Counted from the stretch's first letter, positions 25,573 through 33,821 are shown. The stretch: DNA of 37,216 nt from Sphingobacteriales bacterium (GCA_015654985.1 JAATFW010000343.1:1-37216), one strand, 5' to 3'. Notes: generated from the letters alone by a model not told the origin. Numbers and translations are program-made.

Positions 25573-25604
25573 CCCCATACCATGCAATTCTGCAGAGTAT
25601 GGGG
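25573..25604 (-). terminator. Intrinsic terminator of the tatA operon
   Basis: CCCCATAC and GTATGGGG form a perfect 8-bp stem around a 16-nt loop. On the minus strand it is followed at once by TTTTTCC. It lies 37 bp after the stop codon of the last tatA gene. This is the best rho-independent terminator in the window. Confidence 0.85.
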
Positions 25605-25641
25605 CCTAATAGTAAATATACAAAATCTTTCGCCTTATAAA

Positions 25642-25830
25642 TTAATAGTCCCGGCGCTCTTCATCTTTAAGAGAATCGCCATCTTTGGCATTCTTGAATT
25701 CCTTGACACCTTTACCCAGTCCACGCATCAGTTCCGGTATTTTTTTACCTCCAAAAATCAACAGGATCACCACAGCTATAATGATAAGCTCCGGGGCTCC
25801 AAGCACTCCCAGTAAAATAGTATTTAACAT
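25642..25830 (-). CDS. tatA: Twin-arginine translocase subunit TatA (shorter paralogue)
   Basis: This 62-residue TatA/E-type protein forms the pore-like oligomer of the Tat system, which exports folded proteins. It has a short periplasmic N-terminus, a membrane helix (GAPELIIIAVVILLIFGGKK), the FGGKKIPEL hinge and an amphipathic helix (MRGLGKGVKEFKNAK), then a very short acidic/basic tail. It starts 2 bp after the stop of the longer tatA paralogue, so the two are translationally linked. A terminator follows. tatC is not in the window. Confidence 0.93.
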   Translation of the reverse strand: MLNTILLGVLGAPELIIIAVVILLIFGGKKIPELMRGLGKGVKEFKNAKDGDSLKDEERRDY

Positions 25831-25832
25831 AT

Positions 25833-26108
25833 TTATGAATTTATATGTGATTGTTCCGTTTCATTTTGCTGCGGATCAGACGGTTTACTGTCGGAATCTA
25901 CGTCCAGGTCGTCCTTTACAGCATTGATGTTGCGATGAATTTCCTGTTTGACCCCTTCGGAAGCATCTTTAAATTCCCGAATACCCTTACCCAGTCCTCT
26001 GGCTAATTCCGGTAGTTTTTTGCCCCCAAATAACAGCAGAATGGCAAATAATATTACCATTGTTTCGGGTGCTCCCATATTTAGAAATAAAAATAGTGAA
26101 TTCAGCAT
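25833..26108 (-). CDS. tatA: TatA/TatB-like translocase subunit (longer paralogue)
   Basis: This 91-residue paralogue has the same layout: MGAPETMVILFAILLLFGGK, KLPELARGLGKGIREFKDAS, then a longer acidic tail (DDLDVDSDSKPSDPQQNETE). Both copies have a helix starting with GAPE, where the Glu is a polar residue of the kind found in TatA and TatB. Bacteroidota usually lack a canonical TatB, so division of labour between the two copies is possible but unproven. The gene is the first of the pair and has a TAnnTTTG box 31 bp upstream. Confidence 0.92.
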   Translation of the reverse strand: MLNSLFLFLNMGAPETMVILFAILLLFGGKKLPELARGLGKGIREFKDASEGVKQEIHRNINAVKDDLDVDSDSKPSDPQQNETEQSHINS

Positions 26109-26139
26109 TGTTAAATGATTGAAAATTTCAAAAGCAATA

Positions 26140-26147
26140 CAAATATA
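26140..26147 (-). promoter_or_regulatory. -7 box (TATATTTG) upstream of the tatA pair
   Basis: On the minus strand TATATTTG matches TAnnTTTG exactly and lies 31 nt before the first tatA ATG. No clear TTTG was seen at -33. It suggests the tatA pair can be transcribed separately from the envC-type gene upstream. Confidence 0.45.
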
Positions 26148-26195
26148 GACATTTAAAACGCTATGCGTGAGTAATTATTGTGTAATATAATAGGG

Positions 26196-27443
26196 TCAAT
26201 TGGCCAGCCATCCTTCCGGGTTCATTGGAACTGCAACCTTCCTGACTTCAAAATGAAGTTGGGTAGTGCCATCTACAGGATCGGTTATTACAGAACCTAT
26301 GTTTTGTTTTACACTCACTTTTTGACCTTTCGATACGCTGACAGTACGGAGATTTGAATATACCGTAAAATATTCGCCATGGCGGATGAGAACGGCATAC
26401 TGCCCGCCCAGATTGTATACAGTAGAAACTTCCCCGGAGAAAACGGCTCTTACTGCAGCTCCTTCGCTGGTTTTAATATCAATCCCATTATTGTCAACAG
26501 TAACATTGACGCCATAACCGTGAACCCCAAATCGTTCTACAATAGTACCAACCGCAACAGGCCATGGCAAACGGCCCCTGTTGCTTAAGAAGTCAGATGA
26601 AAGTTTTGCAGCCTCAGGAGTTGCAGCAAGAACACCGCCGCCCTTTGCTACAGGTTTTGCTTCAGTTCCGCTTTTTGCTGCAGCAGCCCTGGCCGCTGCT
26701 TCCGCACGGCGCCGTTCTTCTTCAATCTCCCGGCTGATGGCAGTTTGTATTGCCCGGTTTAGCCTGGAAACTTCTTTTTGTTTTGCAGTAAGTTCCTGGC
26801 GGAGTTGTTTTTCCTGTTTGCTTAACCTGCTTAGCTGTACCGATTGGTTGTTCTTTTCCTTACCGAGGGTTACTTTCTCTTTTTCCTGGTCGTTCAGTAA
26901 AGAACCCTTTTCCCTTTTATTATGGTCGAGTTCCACTATTTTAATTCCCAGGGCTTTTTGCGTTTGCTCAATATACTCTGCCTGTTTTTGACGGTAATCC
27001 CCGAATTGCTGAAGATATTTTAAACGCTTATAAGCCTGGTTAAAATCGTGTGAGGCAAAAATGAACATAAGTTTGCTGTAAGAGCTTTGGTTCCTGAAAG
27101 CAAAAAGTACCATCGCTGCATATTCCTTTTTAAGCCTGCTTAGCTGGCTTTGAAGAGAACGAACGGTATTTGTATTTTCTGAGATCTGGTTGTCAAGAAG
27201 ACGGATCTCAGAATTAACAGTCCTTATTTTTTCTTCACGAAGCCGTATCTGGGCGTTTAATGCATTTATCTGTTTCAACGACAGGCGTTTACTGTTTACA
27301 ACCTGGTTCTGAGACCGTCTTAGCATCTCGATCTCCTGGTTTAATGCTTCTTTGCGGCGTTTCAGCTCTGCACTGTTTTGTGCGAAAGCACTGCCTGCAA
27401 TAACCAGGAATAGAAAACAAAGGAACAGCCTTATTAAACTCAT
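26196..27443 (-). CDS. EnvC-like murein hydrolase activator (coiled coil plus LytM/M23 domain)
   Basis: This periplasmic protein is about 415 residues from the ATG at 27443, which gives a standard signal peptide (MSLIRLFLCFLFLVIAGSAFA); the track start at 27473 adds ten residues. A long coiled coil (about residues 20-250, for example RRKEALNQEIEMLRRSQNQ) precedes a LytM domain in the last 120 residues (VERFGVHGYGVNVTVDNNGI). The domain looks catalytically dead: the first zinc His of the usual HxGxD-type motif is Asn (DNNGIDI), although GTTQLHFEVR remains. Loss of zinc ligands is the hallmark of EnvC/NlpD, which activate amidases during cell division instead of cutting peptidoglycan. It follows the DUF4292 gene by 53 bp. 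Confidence 0.9.
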   Translation of the reverse strand: MSLIRLFLCFLFLVIAGSAFAQNSAELKRRKEALNQEIEMLRRSQNQVVNSKRLSLKQINALNAQIRLREEKIRTVNSEIRLLDNQISENTNTVRSLQSQLSRLKKEYAAMVLFAFRNQSSYSKLMFIFASHDFNQAYKRLKYLQQFGDYRQKQAEYIEQTQKALGIKIVELDHNKREKGSLLNDQEKEKVTLGKEKNNQSVQLSRLSKQEKQLRQELTAKQKEVSRLNRAIQTAISREIEEERRRAEAAARAAAAKSGTEAKPVAKGGGVLAATPEAAKLSSDFLSNRGRLPWPVAVGTIVERFGVHGYGVNVTVDNNGIDIKTSEGAAVRAVFSGEVSTVYNLGGQYAVLIRHGEYFTVYSNLRTVSVSKGQKVSVKQNIGSVITDPVDGTTQLHFEVRKVAVPMNPEGWLAN

Positions 27444-27496
27444 GGATGCAAACTTAGATAAAATTATTTTCACAAGGAATCAATCTGCATAATCTG

Positions 27497-28291
27497 TTAC
27501 TGTAAACCTTTAGGGATGCTGAATGGCAAGTCGACTGCCTCATTCACAGTAACAGTATTGTATTTAAGGTCTACCAGTACAGGTTTATTGTCTGCATTTG
27601 ATCTTAGCTGAATATTTAATGGGATCTTCTTTCCCGACACGTCCTGGAAATCGCTGTAATTTGCCTGCAGGTTCTTCCCTGTTTGCCGGTCTTTTAAACT
27701 ATTCTCCGTTAACTTATTTTCTGTATTGAAGAAAAGTGTATAGCCAAGTTCTCCCATATTGCCGCTTAAACGGCTTTGATCGCCGGCTATTTCCACCTCA
27801 GAGGTGTCATTCAGAGTACCGGGAAGAGCATTGCCTATCAACAGCGCCTGCAAAGCCTTAAAGTCCAGGTTTCTGTTGGCAAACTGGTATATATAACTGA
27901 AAGGCTTCTTTATATAGGTTCCCTGTAGGCGGTTGCGAATTTTGATGCTATCAGGAGTGATAAGTACCCTGGCCACCTCCAGTCCTGCAATGGCTGTTAC
28001 TGAAATCCAGATTGCTTCATCTTTACGCATTCTGATAGTCATACCTACATTATTGCTGTTGTTATTAAGGCTTAATCCGGCTTTTGCTTTTATAGACAGC
28101 GTGTTAAAGTCAAACTGACCTGAAGAAATATTTCGCAGGATTTCTGTCTTAGCGGTTGAGCTGTTTCCGGCCGAAGGTATTCCTGCAGCAGCAGGAGGAT
28201 TGGAAACAGCGGCTTTTCTTGTTTTGCAGCCCGCCACCACCGCAAGGAGAACAGCCAGTAATATTATTTTATTCAAAAAATTTCTTTTCAT
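27497..28291 (-). CDS. DUF4292-family lipoprotein, LolB-like
   Basis: This 264-residue lipoprotein has the signal MKRNFLNKIILLAVLLAVVAGC (Cys22 lipidated). The DUF4292 body is clear: FDFNTLSIKAKAGLSLNNNS, RMRKDEAIWISVTAIAGLEV, ARVLITPDSIKIRNRLQG and QALLIGNALPG. This strand-rich pattern, a half-barrel built from consecutive beta strands, resembles the LolA/LolB lipoprotein-carrier fold. A role in inserting lipoproteins into the outer membrane is a reasonable inference but not shown by sequence alone. The first 23 bp overlap the end of the TPR gene, so the two are translationally coupled. Confidence 0.88.
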   Translation of the reverse strand: MKRNFLNKIILLAVLLAVVAGCKTRKAAVSNPPAAAGIPSAGNSSTAKTEILRNISSGQFDFNTLSIKAKAGLSLNNNSNNVGMTIRMRKDEAIWISVTAIAGLEVARVLITPDSIKIRNRLQGTYIKKPFSYIYQFANRNLDFKALQALLIGNALPGTLNDTSEVEIAGDQSRLSGNMGELGYTLFFNTENKLTENSLKDRQTGKNLQANYSDFQDVSGKKIPLNIQLRSNADNKPVLVDLKYNTVTVNEAVDLPFSIPKGLQ

Positions 28292-29990
28292 TTATCTTTT
28301 TATCAAGAGTTACAGATTTTACGCCTCTATCCTTTGCTTTTAACCATTGTTGAAGGGCAAGGTCCTCCTCTCCAAGGTTAAACAAAATATCTCCGTAATG
28401 TTCGTATTGGATTCCACTGTTGCTGTTGTTTTTTATCGCTTTTTCAATCCAGAAACGTGCTTCGGCAAATTTTTTCTGAGTAAACAATACCCAGGCATAG
28501 GTGTCTTCAAAGGAAGCATTTCCGGGTTGAAGTTCATTAGACCTGCGGGACATTTCTGCTGCGCGGCTAAGCCTTTCTCCTCTTAACGATAAATAGTAAG
28601 CATAATTATTCAGCGTATAAGCGTTAGACGGATCGAGCTGCAGCGCTTTTTCAAATGCCTCATCAGACTCTTTAAATTTTTTCAGGCTGTTTAAAGAATT
28701 GGCAAGGCTTGAATAAATCTGAGCTGTAAATATTTGGTTCCCGGGGTTAAGGCTGACTGCATTTTTTAAATAGCTAACCGCTTTTTCGTGATTATTGTTC
28801 TGAGCATAAGCCACTGCAGTAAAAAAATAAAGATCCGGTTCATGTGGAAACAGGGAAAGTGCTTCTTCTCCATCATTAATAGTATTCATATAATCATTTT
28901 GCGCGGTTTCAAGCTGCAGCAGTTGTGCCCATATCAGGTAAATATTTTTATTAAGAGAAAGGGCCCGCTTATACGATTGTTTAGCCTCTTCCAGCCTTCC
29001 TGACTGGAAAAATACATCTCCCTCCATTGCCTGTGCTTTCGGTTCCAAAGGGTGGACCCTTGCTGTAATTGACGCGAGTGTAAGCGCCTGCGAGAGTACC
29101 TCCGGTTCATTAAACCGTTTAAAATAGGAAAGTATTATTTGGATCTTAATATCGATCGGAAGTCTTTTATCCTGGAATGCCTGTTTTAGTTCGTTAAAAG
29201 CTTCTGTTGTTTTGCCCGATGCAACATAGGTATTTGAAAGCAAAAGGTGAATAAAAGAGTTTTCAGGCTCTATCTTCTGTGCTTTTCCTAATAAGACCTG
29301 AGCCTTTTCAGCTTCTCCGGTTTTAATATAGAGTTCACTTAGTGAAAGGTAATTGTCTATTTCCTTTGGCTCTTTTTTTATTGCCTTTTCAAGTCTGGTT
29401 ATTGCTGCTGCCGGATCTTCCAGCTTTAGCGATAGCCGTTTACGGGCTGCGTCAAGATCAGAAGATCTTCCAAAATGGTTTTCAATCTCCTGGTAAACAG
29501 CTTCAGCTTCTCCTGTCTTGTTAAGAAGGGAGTATGCATTGGCCTTATCATAATAATAGTTTTCAGTATCCGGATCCAGCCTGATCAGTTCATTGAATAC
29601 TAATATAAGTTGTTCAGCATCTGCTTTTTTTTTATAAATATCGGCTAAAAGGAGCCAGTACCACTTATTATCGGGGTTAACAGTAACTGCTTTCCGGGCA
29701 TAATCTTCTGCTTCAGCTTCCTTATTTTGAGAATTATACAGGTTTCCAAGTTCGTAAAGCGCCGCGTCATTCTGAGGATCTGCTTCTATCACTTTTTGAA
29801 ACCGGATGGCCGCCTGCTCTATGCGTCCTGAAGTTTTTTCCCTTAGTGCATTATAAAAATTCTCGTTAACACTATTGCTGTCGGCAGCACTCAATACTCT
29901 TCCGGTAACAATTACGGCCTTGCTTTTCTCCTGGCCCCAGGCAGTCGCTGAGAGTGTCAGTAACAGTAAAGTGAGAATTTTATTGATCAT
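28269..29990 (-). CDS. Exported tetratricopeptide-repeat protein
   Basis: This 573-residue protein has a signal peptide (MINKILTLLLLTLSATAWGQ) followed by about 12-14 TPR units that fill the rest. Examples are AALYELGNLYNSQNKEAEAE, DNYLSLSELYIKTGEAEKAQ and DPSNAYTLNNYAYYLSLRGE. TPR arrays bind other proteins, and this one should do so in the periplasm. It sits between dut and the DUF4292 lipoprotein gene and overlaps the latter by 23 bp. That tight coupling suggests the two products act together, perhaps at the outer membrane. The specific partner is unknown. Confidence 0.9.
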   Translation of the reverse strand: MINKILTLLLLTLSATAWGQEKSKAVIVTGRVLSAADSNSVNENFYNALREKTSGRIEQAAIRFQKVIEADPQNDAALYELGNLYNSQNKEAEAEDYARKAVTVNPDNKWYWLLLADIYKKKADAEQLILVFNELIRLDPDTENYYYDKANAYSLLNKTGEAEAVYQEIENHFGRSSDLDAARKRLSLKLEDPAAAITRLEKAIKKEPKEIDNYLSLSELYIKTGEAEKAQVLLGKAQKIEPENSFIHLLLSNTYVASGKTTEAFNELKQAFQDKRLPIDIKIQIILSYFKRFNEPEVLSQALTLASITARVHPLEPKAQAMEGDVFFQSGRLEEAKQSYKRALSLNKNIYLIWAQLLQLETAQNDYMNTINDGEEALSLFPHEPDLYFFTAVAYAQNNNHEKAVSYLKNAVSLNPGNQIFTAQIYSSLANSLNSLKKFKESDEAFEKALQLDPSNAYTLNNYAYYLSLRGERLSRAAEMSRRSNELQPGNASFEDTYAWVLFTQKKFAEARFWIEKAIKNNSNSGIQYEHYGDILFNLGEEDLALQQWLKAKDRGVKSVTLDKKINEKKFFE

Positions 29991-29995
29991 TAGTT

Positions 29996-30430
29996 TTAAA
30001 CTCCTGTATGTCCGTAGCCGCCAGTGCCTCTGGCTGTTTCATTTAATATTTCCACCTGCTCCCATATTGCCTGTTCATGTCTGGCAATGATCATCTGCGC
30101 AATTCTGTCGCCGTTTCTAACTGTAAAATCAATATCCGACAAATTTACCAGGAGGATTTTTACTTCTCCCCTGTAATCGGCATCTATCGTTCCGGGCGAA
30201 TTAAGAACAGTAATACCACTCTTTAACGCTAAACCACTGCGTGGTCGTATCTGGGCCTCATAGCCCTGAGGTAATTCCATGTATAATCCTGTTGGGATTA
30301 ATTTTCTCTGTAAAGGTTTAATGACCACTTCTTCCTCAGTAACAAAAGCCCTTATATCCATCCCTGCAGCATGGACAGTTTCGTAAGCCGGTAACGGGCT
30401 GTTTGATTTGTTTATAATTTTAATATTCAT
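29996..30430 (-). CDS. dut: dUTP diphosphatase
   Basis: This enzyme hydrolyses dUTP to dUMP, keeping uracil out of DNA and feeding thymidylate synthesis. The 144-residue protein has all five trimeric dUTPase motifs: AGMDIRAF (1), [11 protein letters not shown] (2), [19 protein letters not shown] (3, with catalytic Asp), [11 protein letters not shown] (4) and [11 protein letters not shown] (5, the flexible phosphate-binding arm). It lies 34 bp after the flippase gene and 5 bp before the TPR gene, in the long minus-strand run. Confidence 0.98.
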   Translation of the reverse strand: MNIKIINKSNSPLPAYETVHAAGMDIRAFVTEEEVVIKPLQRKLIPTGLYMELPQGYEAQIRPRSGLALKSGITVLNSPGTIDADYRGEVKILLVNLSDIDFTVRNGDRIAQMIIARHEQAIWEQVEILNETARGTGGYGHTGV

Positions 30431-30464
30431 TATTTAAAGGCTCAATTATAGTTTATTTTAATCT

Positions 30465-31970
30465 TTAGTTGCTTTTGCCCATCATGATGAGAAGCTCTTT
30501 TCTCTCTGTATAAAAAGCAATTCCTGCAAACAGTACAAGCAGGACATTGCCGGCAATAATATTCCTTTCAAATATATGGAACGAGATTATTACAACGACT
30601 AAAGCCAATACAAGATAAAAAACAGCTTTTTTAATATCATACGGTATAGGGTAATTTTTCTGTCCCAGGATATATGAAAGGACCATCATCACTGAATAAG
30701 CGATCAGCGAGATCCAGGCAGATGCCATATAACTGTATTTTGGAATAAAGAGGATGTTCAGTACGATCGTCAGAACTGCTCCAATCCCCGAAATATATAA
30801 GCCGTATTTTGTCTGGTCGGATAATTTATACCAGATCGACAAATTCATATATATGCCAAGGCTTACATAGCCGAAAAGGAGTATGGGTACTACACGGAGC
30901 CCCGACCAGTATAACATTCTTTCTGCATGATTATGTGCACGGATAAAATATTTCAGGAGTTCAATATTTGCAACGAGGGCAACGAAGATCAGGGAAATTG
31001 CAATGATAAAATAATTCATTATCCTGGCATATACCTCACCGGAATTTTTGTTTTTAGCATAGTTAAAGAAAAATGGCTCTGCACCTAAACGGAAAGCCTG
31101 GATAAATATGCTGAGGAAGATAGCTATTTTACAGCAGGCCCCATAAATACCTACCTGCTGACTGCTGATATCTGCAGGAAGAAGCTTGTCTAAAAAAAGT
31201 TTATCAGAGTTTTCGTTAATTATAAAGGAGAGATTGGCAATCAGTATCGGAAAACTGTACAAAAACATTTCCCTGATTACTTTAAGGTCAATAGCGAATG
31301 TAAGCTGCAAGAGTTCAGGGATCAAAAGCAGCAGGGTAACGGCACTGGCAATAAGATTTGAAATAAATACATAACCAACCCAGGCAGGTCTGAACCAATG
31401 AGCGAAAAAGGAAGATAGCGGCCATCCGTTTTTTATGATCATTGGTATTATAAACAGAAAGAACAGGTTGAGCCCAACAAAACAAAAAATGTTTATCAGC
31501 TTAAGGATGCTATATTTATATGGCCTTCCATTTGCCCTTAGTTTTGCAAAAGGAATTACAGAAAGTGCATCCAGGCAGAGTATCGCAATAAAGAACTTTA
31601 TAAATAATTCATAATCATGAAGGCTTGCAATGTTTTCATGGTGCATCCATAATGCAATATTTGCTGCTCCCGACAATGCTAAAACCGCAAAAAGAACCGT
31701 AACTACAGCTACTGTGAAAAAGGTATTGCTGTATACTTTTTCGTGATCGTTATATTTATTTAAAAACCTGAAGAAGGTAGTTTCCATTCCGAATGAAAGA
31801 ATTGCGTTCAGAATGGACGCCCAGCTATAAAGAGTTGTAAAGATGCCATATACTTTTGCAGGATATAAACCCACATAGATTGGGGTCAGAATAAAGTTTA
31901 AAAACCTTGATATAACAGTACTAATACCGTAGATAGCTGTTTGTCCTGCAAATTTTTTTAGAGTCGACAA
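30465..31970 (-). CDS. Polysaccharide flippase (Wzx/MurJ-like, MOP superfamily)
   Basis: This 501-residue inner-membrane protein has about 14 predicted helices. It begins with the family's typical opening (MSTLKKFAGQTAIYGISTVI, then SRFLNFILTPIYVGLYPAKV). Such proteins flip lipid-linked sugars across the inner membrane for polysaccharide or peptidoglycan assembly. No glycosyltransferases or other polysaccharide genes are adjacent, so this is probably a house-keeping copy. The substrate is not inferable from sequence, and lipid-linked O-unit and lipid II are both possible. It lies 40 bp after the acylphosphatase gene and 34 bp before dut. Confidence 0.9.
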   Translation of the reverse strand: MSTLKKFAGQTAIYGISTVISRFLNFILTPIYVGLYPAKVYGIFTTLYSWASILNAILSFGMETTFFRFLNKYNDHEKVYSNTFFTVAVVTVLFAVLALSGAANIALWMHHENIASLHDYELFIKFFIAILCLDALSVIPFAKLRANGRPYKYSILKLINIFCFVGLNLFFLFIIPMIIKNGWPLSSFFAHWFRPAWVGYVFISNLIASAVTLLLLIPELLQLTFAIDLKVIREMFLYSFPILIANLSFIINENSDKLFLDKLLPADISSQQVGIYGACCKIAIFLSIFIQAFRLGAEPFFFNYAKNKNSGEVYARIMNYFIIAISLIFVALVANIELLKYFIRAHNHAERMLYWSGLRVVPILLFGYVSLGIYMNLSIWYKLSDQTKYGLYISGIGAVLTIVLNILFIPKYSYMASAWISLIAYSVMMVLSYILGQKNYPIPYDIKKAVFYLVLALVVVIISFHIFERNIIAGNVLLVLFAGIAFYTERKELLIMMGKSN

Positions 31971-32010
31971 TTTTTATGATACGTTAAAGATCCCAGGAAT
32001 CAGGAACTGC

Positions 32011-32292
32011 TTATCCCGCTATCCTTTTTACCACCTCAAAATTACGATAGTTTTTTTGTTCGCCTTCAATAACCTGTACTTTTTCAATTTCTGCCCTGTC
32101 GGTCCCCTCATTACACCATTCCAGAAACGTTTCCAGGGAGAAGTCATCTCCTTCTGCTTCAATGTATACCGTGCCATCCGGCTGATTTATTATAAAACCC
32201 TTTACAGACAGTTGATCTGCTATCGCTTTTGTAGCTGCCCTTAAAGAAACCCTTTGTACTTTTCCGCTTATGGTGATGTTCAGATGTTTCAC
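32011..32292 (-). CDS. Acylphosphatase-family protein with an atypical signature
   Basis: Acylphosphatases hydrolyse carboxyl-phosphate bonds in small cytoplasmic substrates. The 93-residue protein has the full fold: MKHLNITISGKVQRVSLRAA, ADQLSVKGFIINQPDGTVYI and EAEGDDFSLETFLEWCNEG. The catalytic Arg (SLR) and the Asn (IINQPDG) are in place. The usual GxVQGVxFR loop reads GKVQRVSLR, however, with Gly replaced by Arg and Phe by Leu. Since that loop cradles the phosphate, activity may be changed. It is 24 bp after the amidohydrolase gene in the same run. Confidence 0.88.
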   Translation of the reverse strand: MKHLNITISGKVQRVSLRAATKAIADQLSVKGFIINQPDGTVYIEAEGDDFSLETFLEWCNEGTDRAEIEKVQVIEGEQKNYRNFEVVKRIAG

Positions 32293-32316
32293 GTTTGTTG
32301 TATTATGAATGATGCG

Positions 32317-33492
32317 TTACACCAGTTTCCTTACCCTTGATTCGGGAGTAAGCGATAACCTGTCGACATTGCTTATCAGATTCAGCCCCGGTTTCTTTCC
32401 CTTTTCGATACTCCCGTAGTCATGGTCAATTCCAAGGAAGCTGGCGCCGTTTATAGTTGCCCATTTAATGGTATCAGTTAACTGTAGTGATGGAAATGCT
32501 TTGTGCAATGTTTTTAGTTCGGATAATATGCAAAGCGTATCGTTAGATGCCAGGCTATCGGTGCCAAGCGTCAGGTTGAAATCATTAAAAAGGAACATTT
32601 CAACTTTTGGTAACCGGTTTTCTATATGAAGATTGGCATTCGGACAAAAACAAAAGCTGACATCCCTTTCGGACCGGCGGATAAAGTAAACATCTTTAAG
32701 GCTGGTATAGGTGTTATGCACAAGCAGTAATTTCTGGTGGCGTGGAAGAAGGGGAATAAAGCTTTGTACAGAATTACGGGCCTGTGCTTTAAAAAAATCG
32801 ATATTGATGTTCATCCCCTGGTAGAAATCAGGAAACTGCCCGGTTTTATACCTGAAAAGCTTATTTTCTTCTTCGCTTTCCTGATTATGTATGGAAAGGA
32901 GGCTTCCTGTTTCCCAGCAAAATTTGCTCATGTACCTGAATAATTCTTTGGAAACAGAGTAGGGTGCATGTGGTACCATTGAAGCCTTCAGAGGTTTGAA
33001 CTCTTCATAAAGTTCAGACCCTGCCCTGAAAATATCTTTGGCCTTCTCCGGTTCAAATCCGATAAGTTCGATAAATGTGTGATAATAAATAGAACTGTTC
33101 TGTTTGATTTCTTTAGAGTCAATCGTATTTGAAATATCTCCTACAGCCACAATCCCGTTTTCATACATTAGCTGATCAGCTTCGCGCATTGCTTCAGCAG
33201 ATTCTTTTTGAATGAATTGTTTTTTTGATTGTATTACCTGTTTAATAAAAGGAATGAGCCCGGTGTTTTTCGGTATTTTATTCCGGAGCGGGGATAGCTC
33301 CAGATGGCAATGGCAATTTACAAATCCAGGAACAATAAGTCCCTCGAATTTCTGTATTTCCCTGCCTGATAACTCCGGACTGTTCTCTTCATATAATCCA
33401 AGTATCTGGTGCTGATCAACAGCAACGGTTCCATTCTTAACAGGAGTGCCGGAAACAGGCAGAATATAATCTGCGGAATAATAGTTAACCAT
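32317..33492 (-). CDS. Amidohydrolase-family deaminase (COG0402-like, substrate unassigned)
   Basis: This 391-residue cytoplasmic metal-dependent hydrolase is from the SsnA/TrzA/aminofutalosine-deaminase branch. Metal-site residues are seen in GFVNCHCHLELSPLRNKIP (HxH near residues 59-61), VPHAPYSVSKELF, LSIHNQESEEEN and the Asp of TLGTDSLASNDTLCILSE. The HxHLELS form is reminiscent of aminodeoxyfutalosine deaminases of the alternative menaquinone route, but no other futalosine gene is present. Guanine deaminase-type activities are also possible. It is the first gene of the long minus-strand run and begins opposite the long gap before rlmN. Confidence 0.8.
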   Translation of the reverse strand: MVNYYSADYILPVSGTPVKNGTVAVDQHQILGLYEENSPELSGREIQKFEGLIVPGFVNCHCHLELSPLRNKIPKNTGLIPFIKQVIQSKKQFIQKESAEAMREADQLMYENGIVAVGDISNTIDSKEIKQNSSIYYHTFIELIGFEPEKAKDIFRAGSELYEEFKPLKASMVPHAPYSVSKELFRYMSKFCWETGSLLSIHNQESEEENKLFRYKTGQFPDFYQGMNINIDFFKAQARNSVQSFIPLLPRHQKLLLVHNTYTSLKDVYFIRRSERDVSFCFCPNANLHIENRLPKVEMFLFNDFNLTLGTDSLASNDTLCILSELKTLHKAFPSLQLTDTIKWATINGASFLGIDHDYGSIEKGKKPGLNLISNVDRLSLTPESRVRKLV

Positions 33493-33671
33493 ATTTAAGA
33501 ATTCCTAAATCCCATCATTCCCTTCGTGCATGAAATTTTTTAGTTGAAATTGAAAACAATAATAGGCATTTTTTTGTTTTATATTATTCTAAATACGCTC
33601 TTAACCTTCATATCCACGGAAATTCTGAAAAATAGTGAGTAATTAAAATGTAAAATCACCAGGCTAAGTGA

Positions 33672-33702
33672 GTTGTACGTTATAAGTTGTAAGTAATAAG
33701 TT
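33672..33702. repeat. Short tandem heptad array (second copy of the family)
   Basis: GTTGTAC, GTTATAA, GTTGTAA, GTAATAA and GTT follow in phase. The second and third units are identical to units of the array at 6222-6277, although the loci are 27 kb apart. Only one arm is present here; no complementary right arm was found within 150 bp. Confidence 0.7.
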
Positions 33703-33821
33703 CCGGCAAAGAGCATAAGAAATAATTCTTTATCGGTATCCTTAATCATCAGATTGCGCTTAAAATGAGGCTGTACGGCAAAAACGCCGGGCTTCGGAGG
33801 TCTTTTTATTGAATAAATAAG

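Noticed and set aside
26581-26991. 136-codon plus-strand ORF inside the EnvC-like gene
   Set aside because: It is a shadow of the coiled-coil region; the Ser/Phe/Leu-rich composition is typical of antisense to Glu/Lys/Gln-rich coils.
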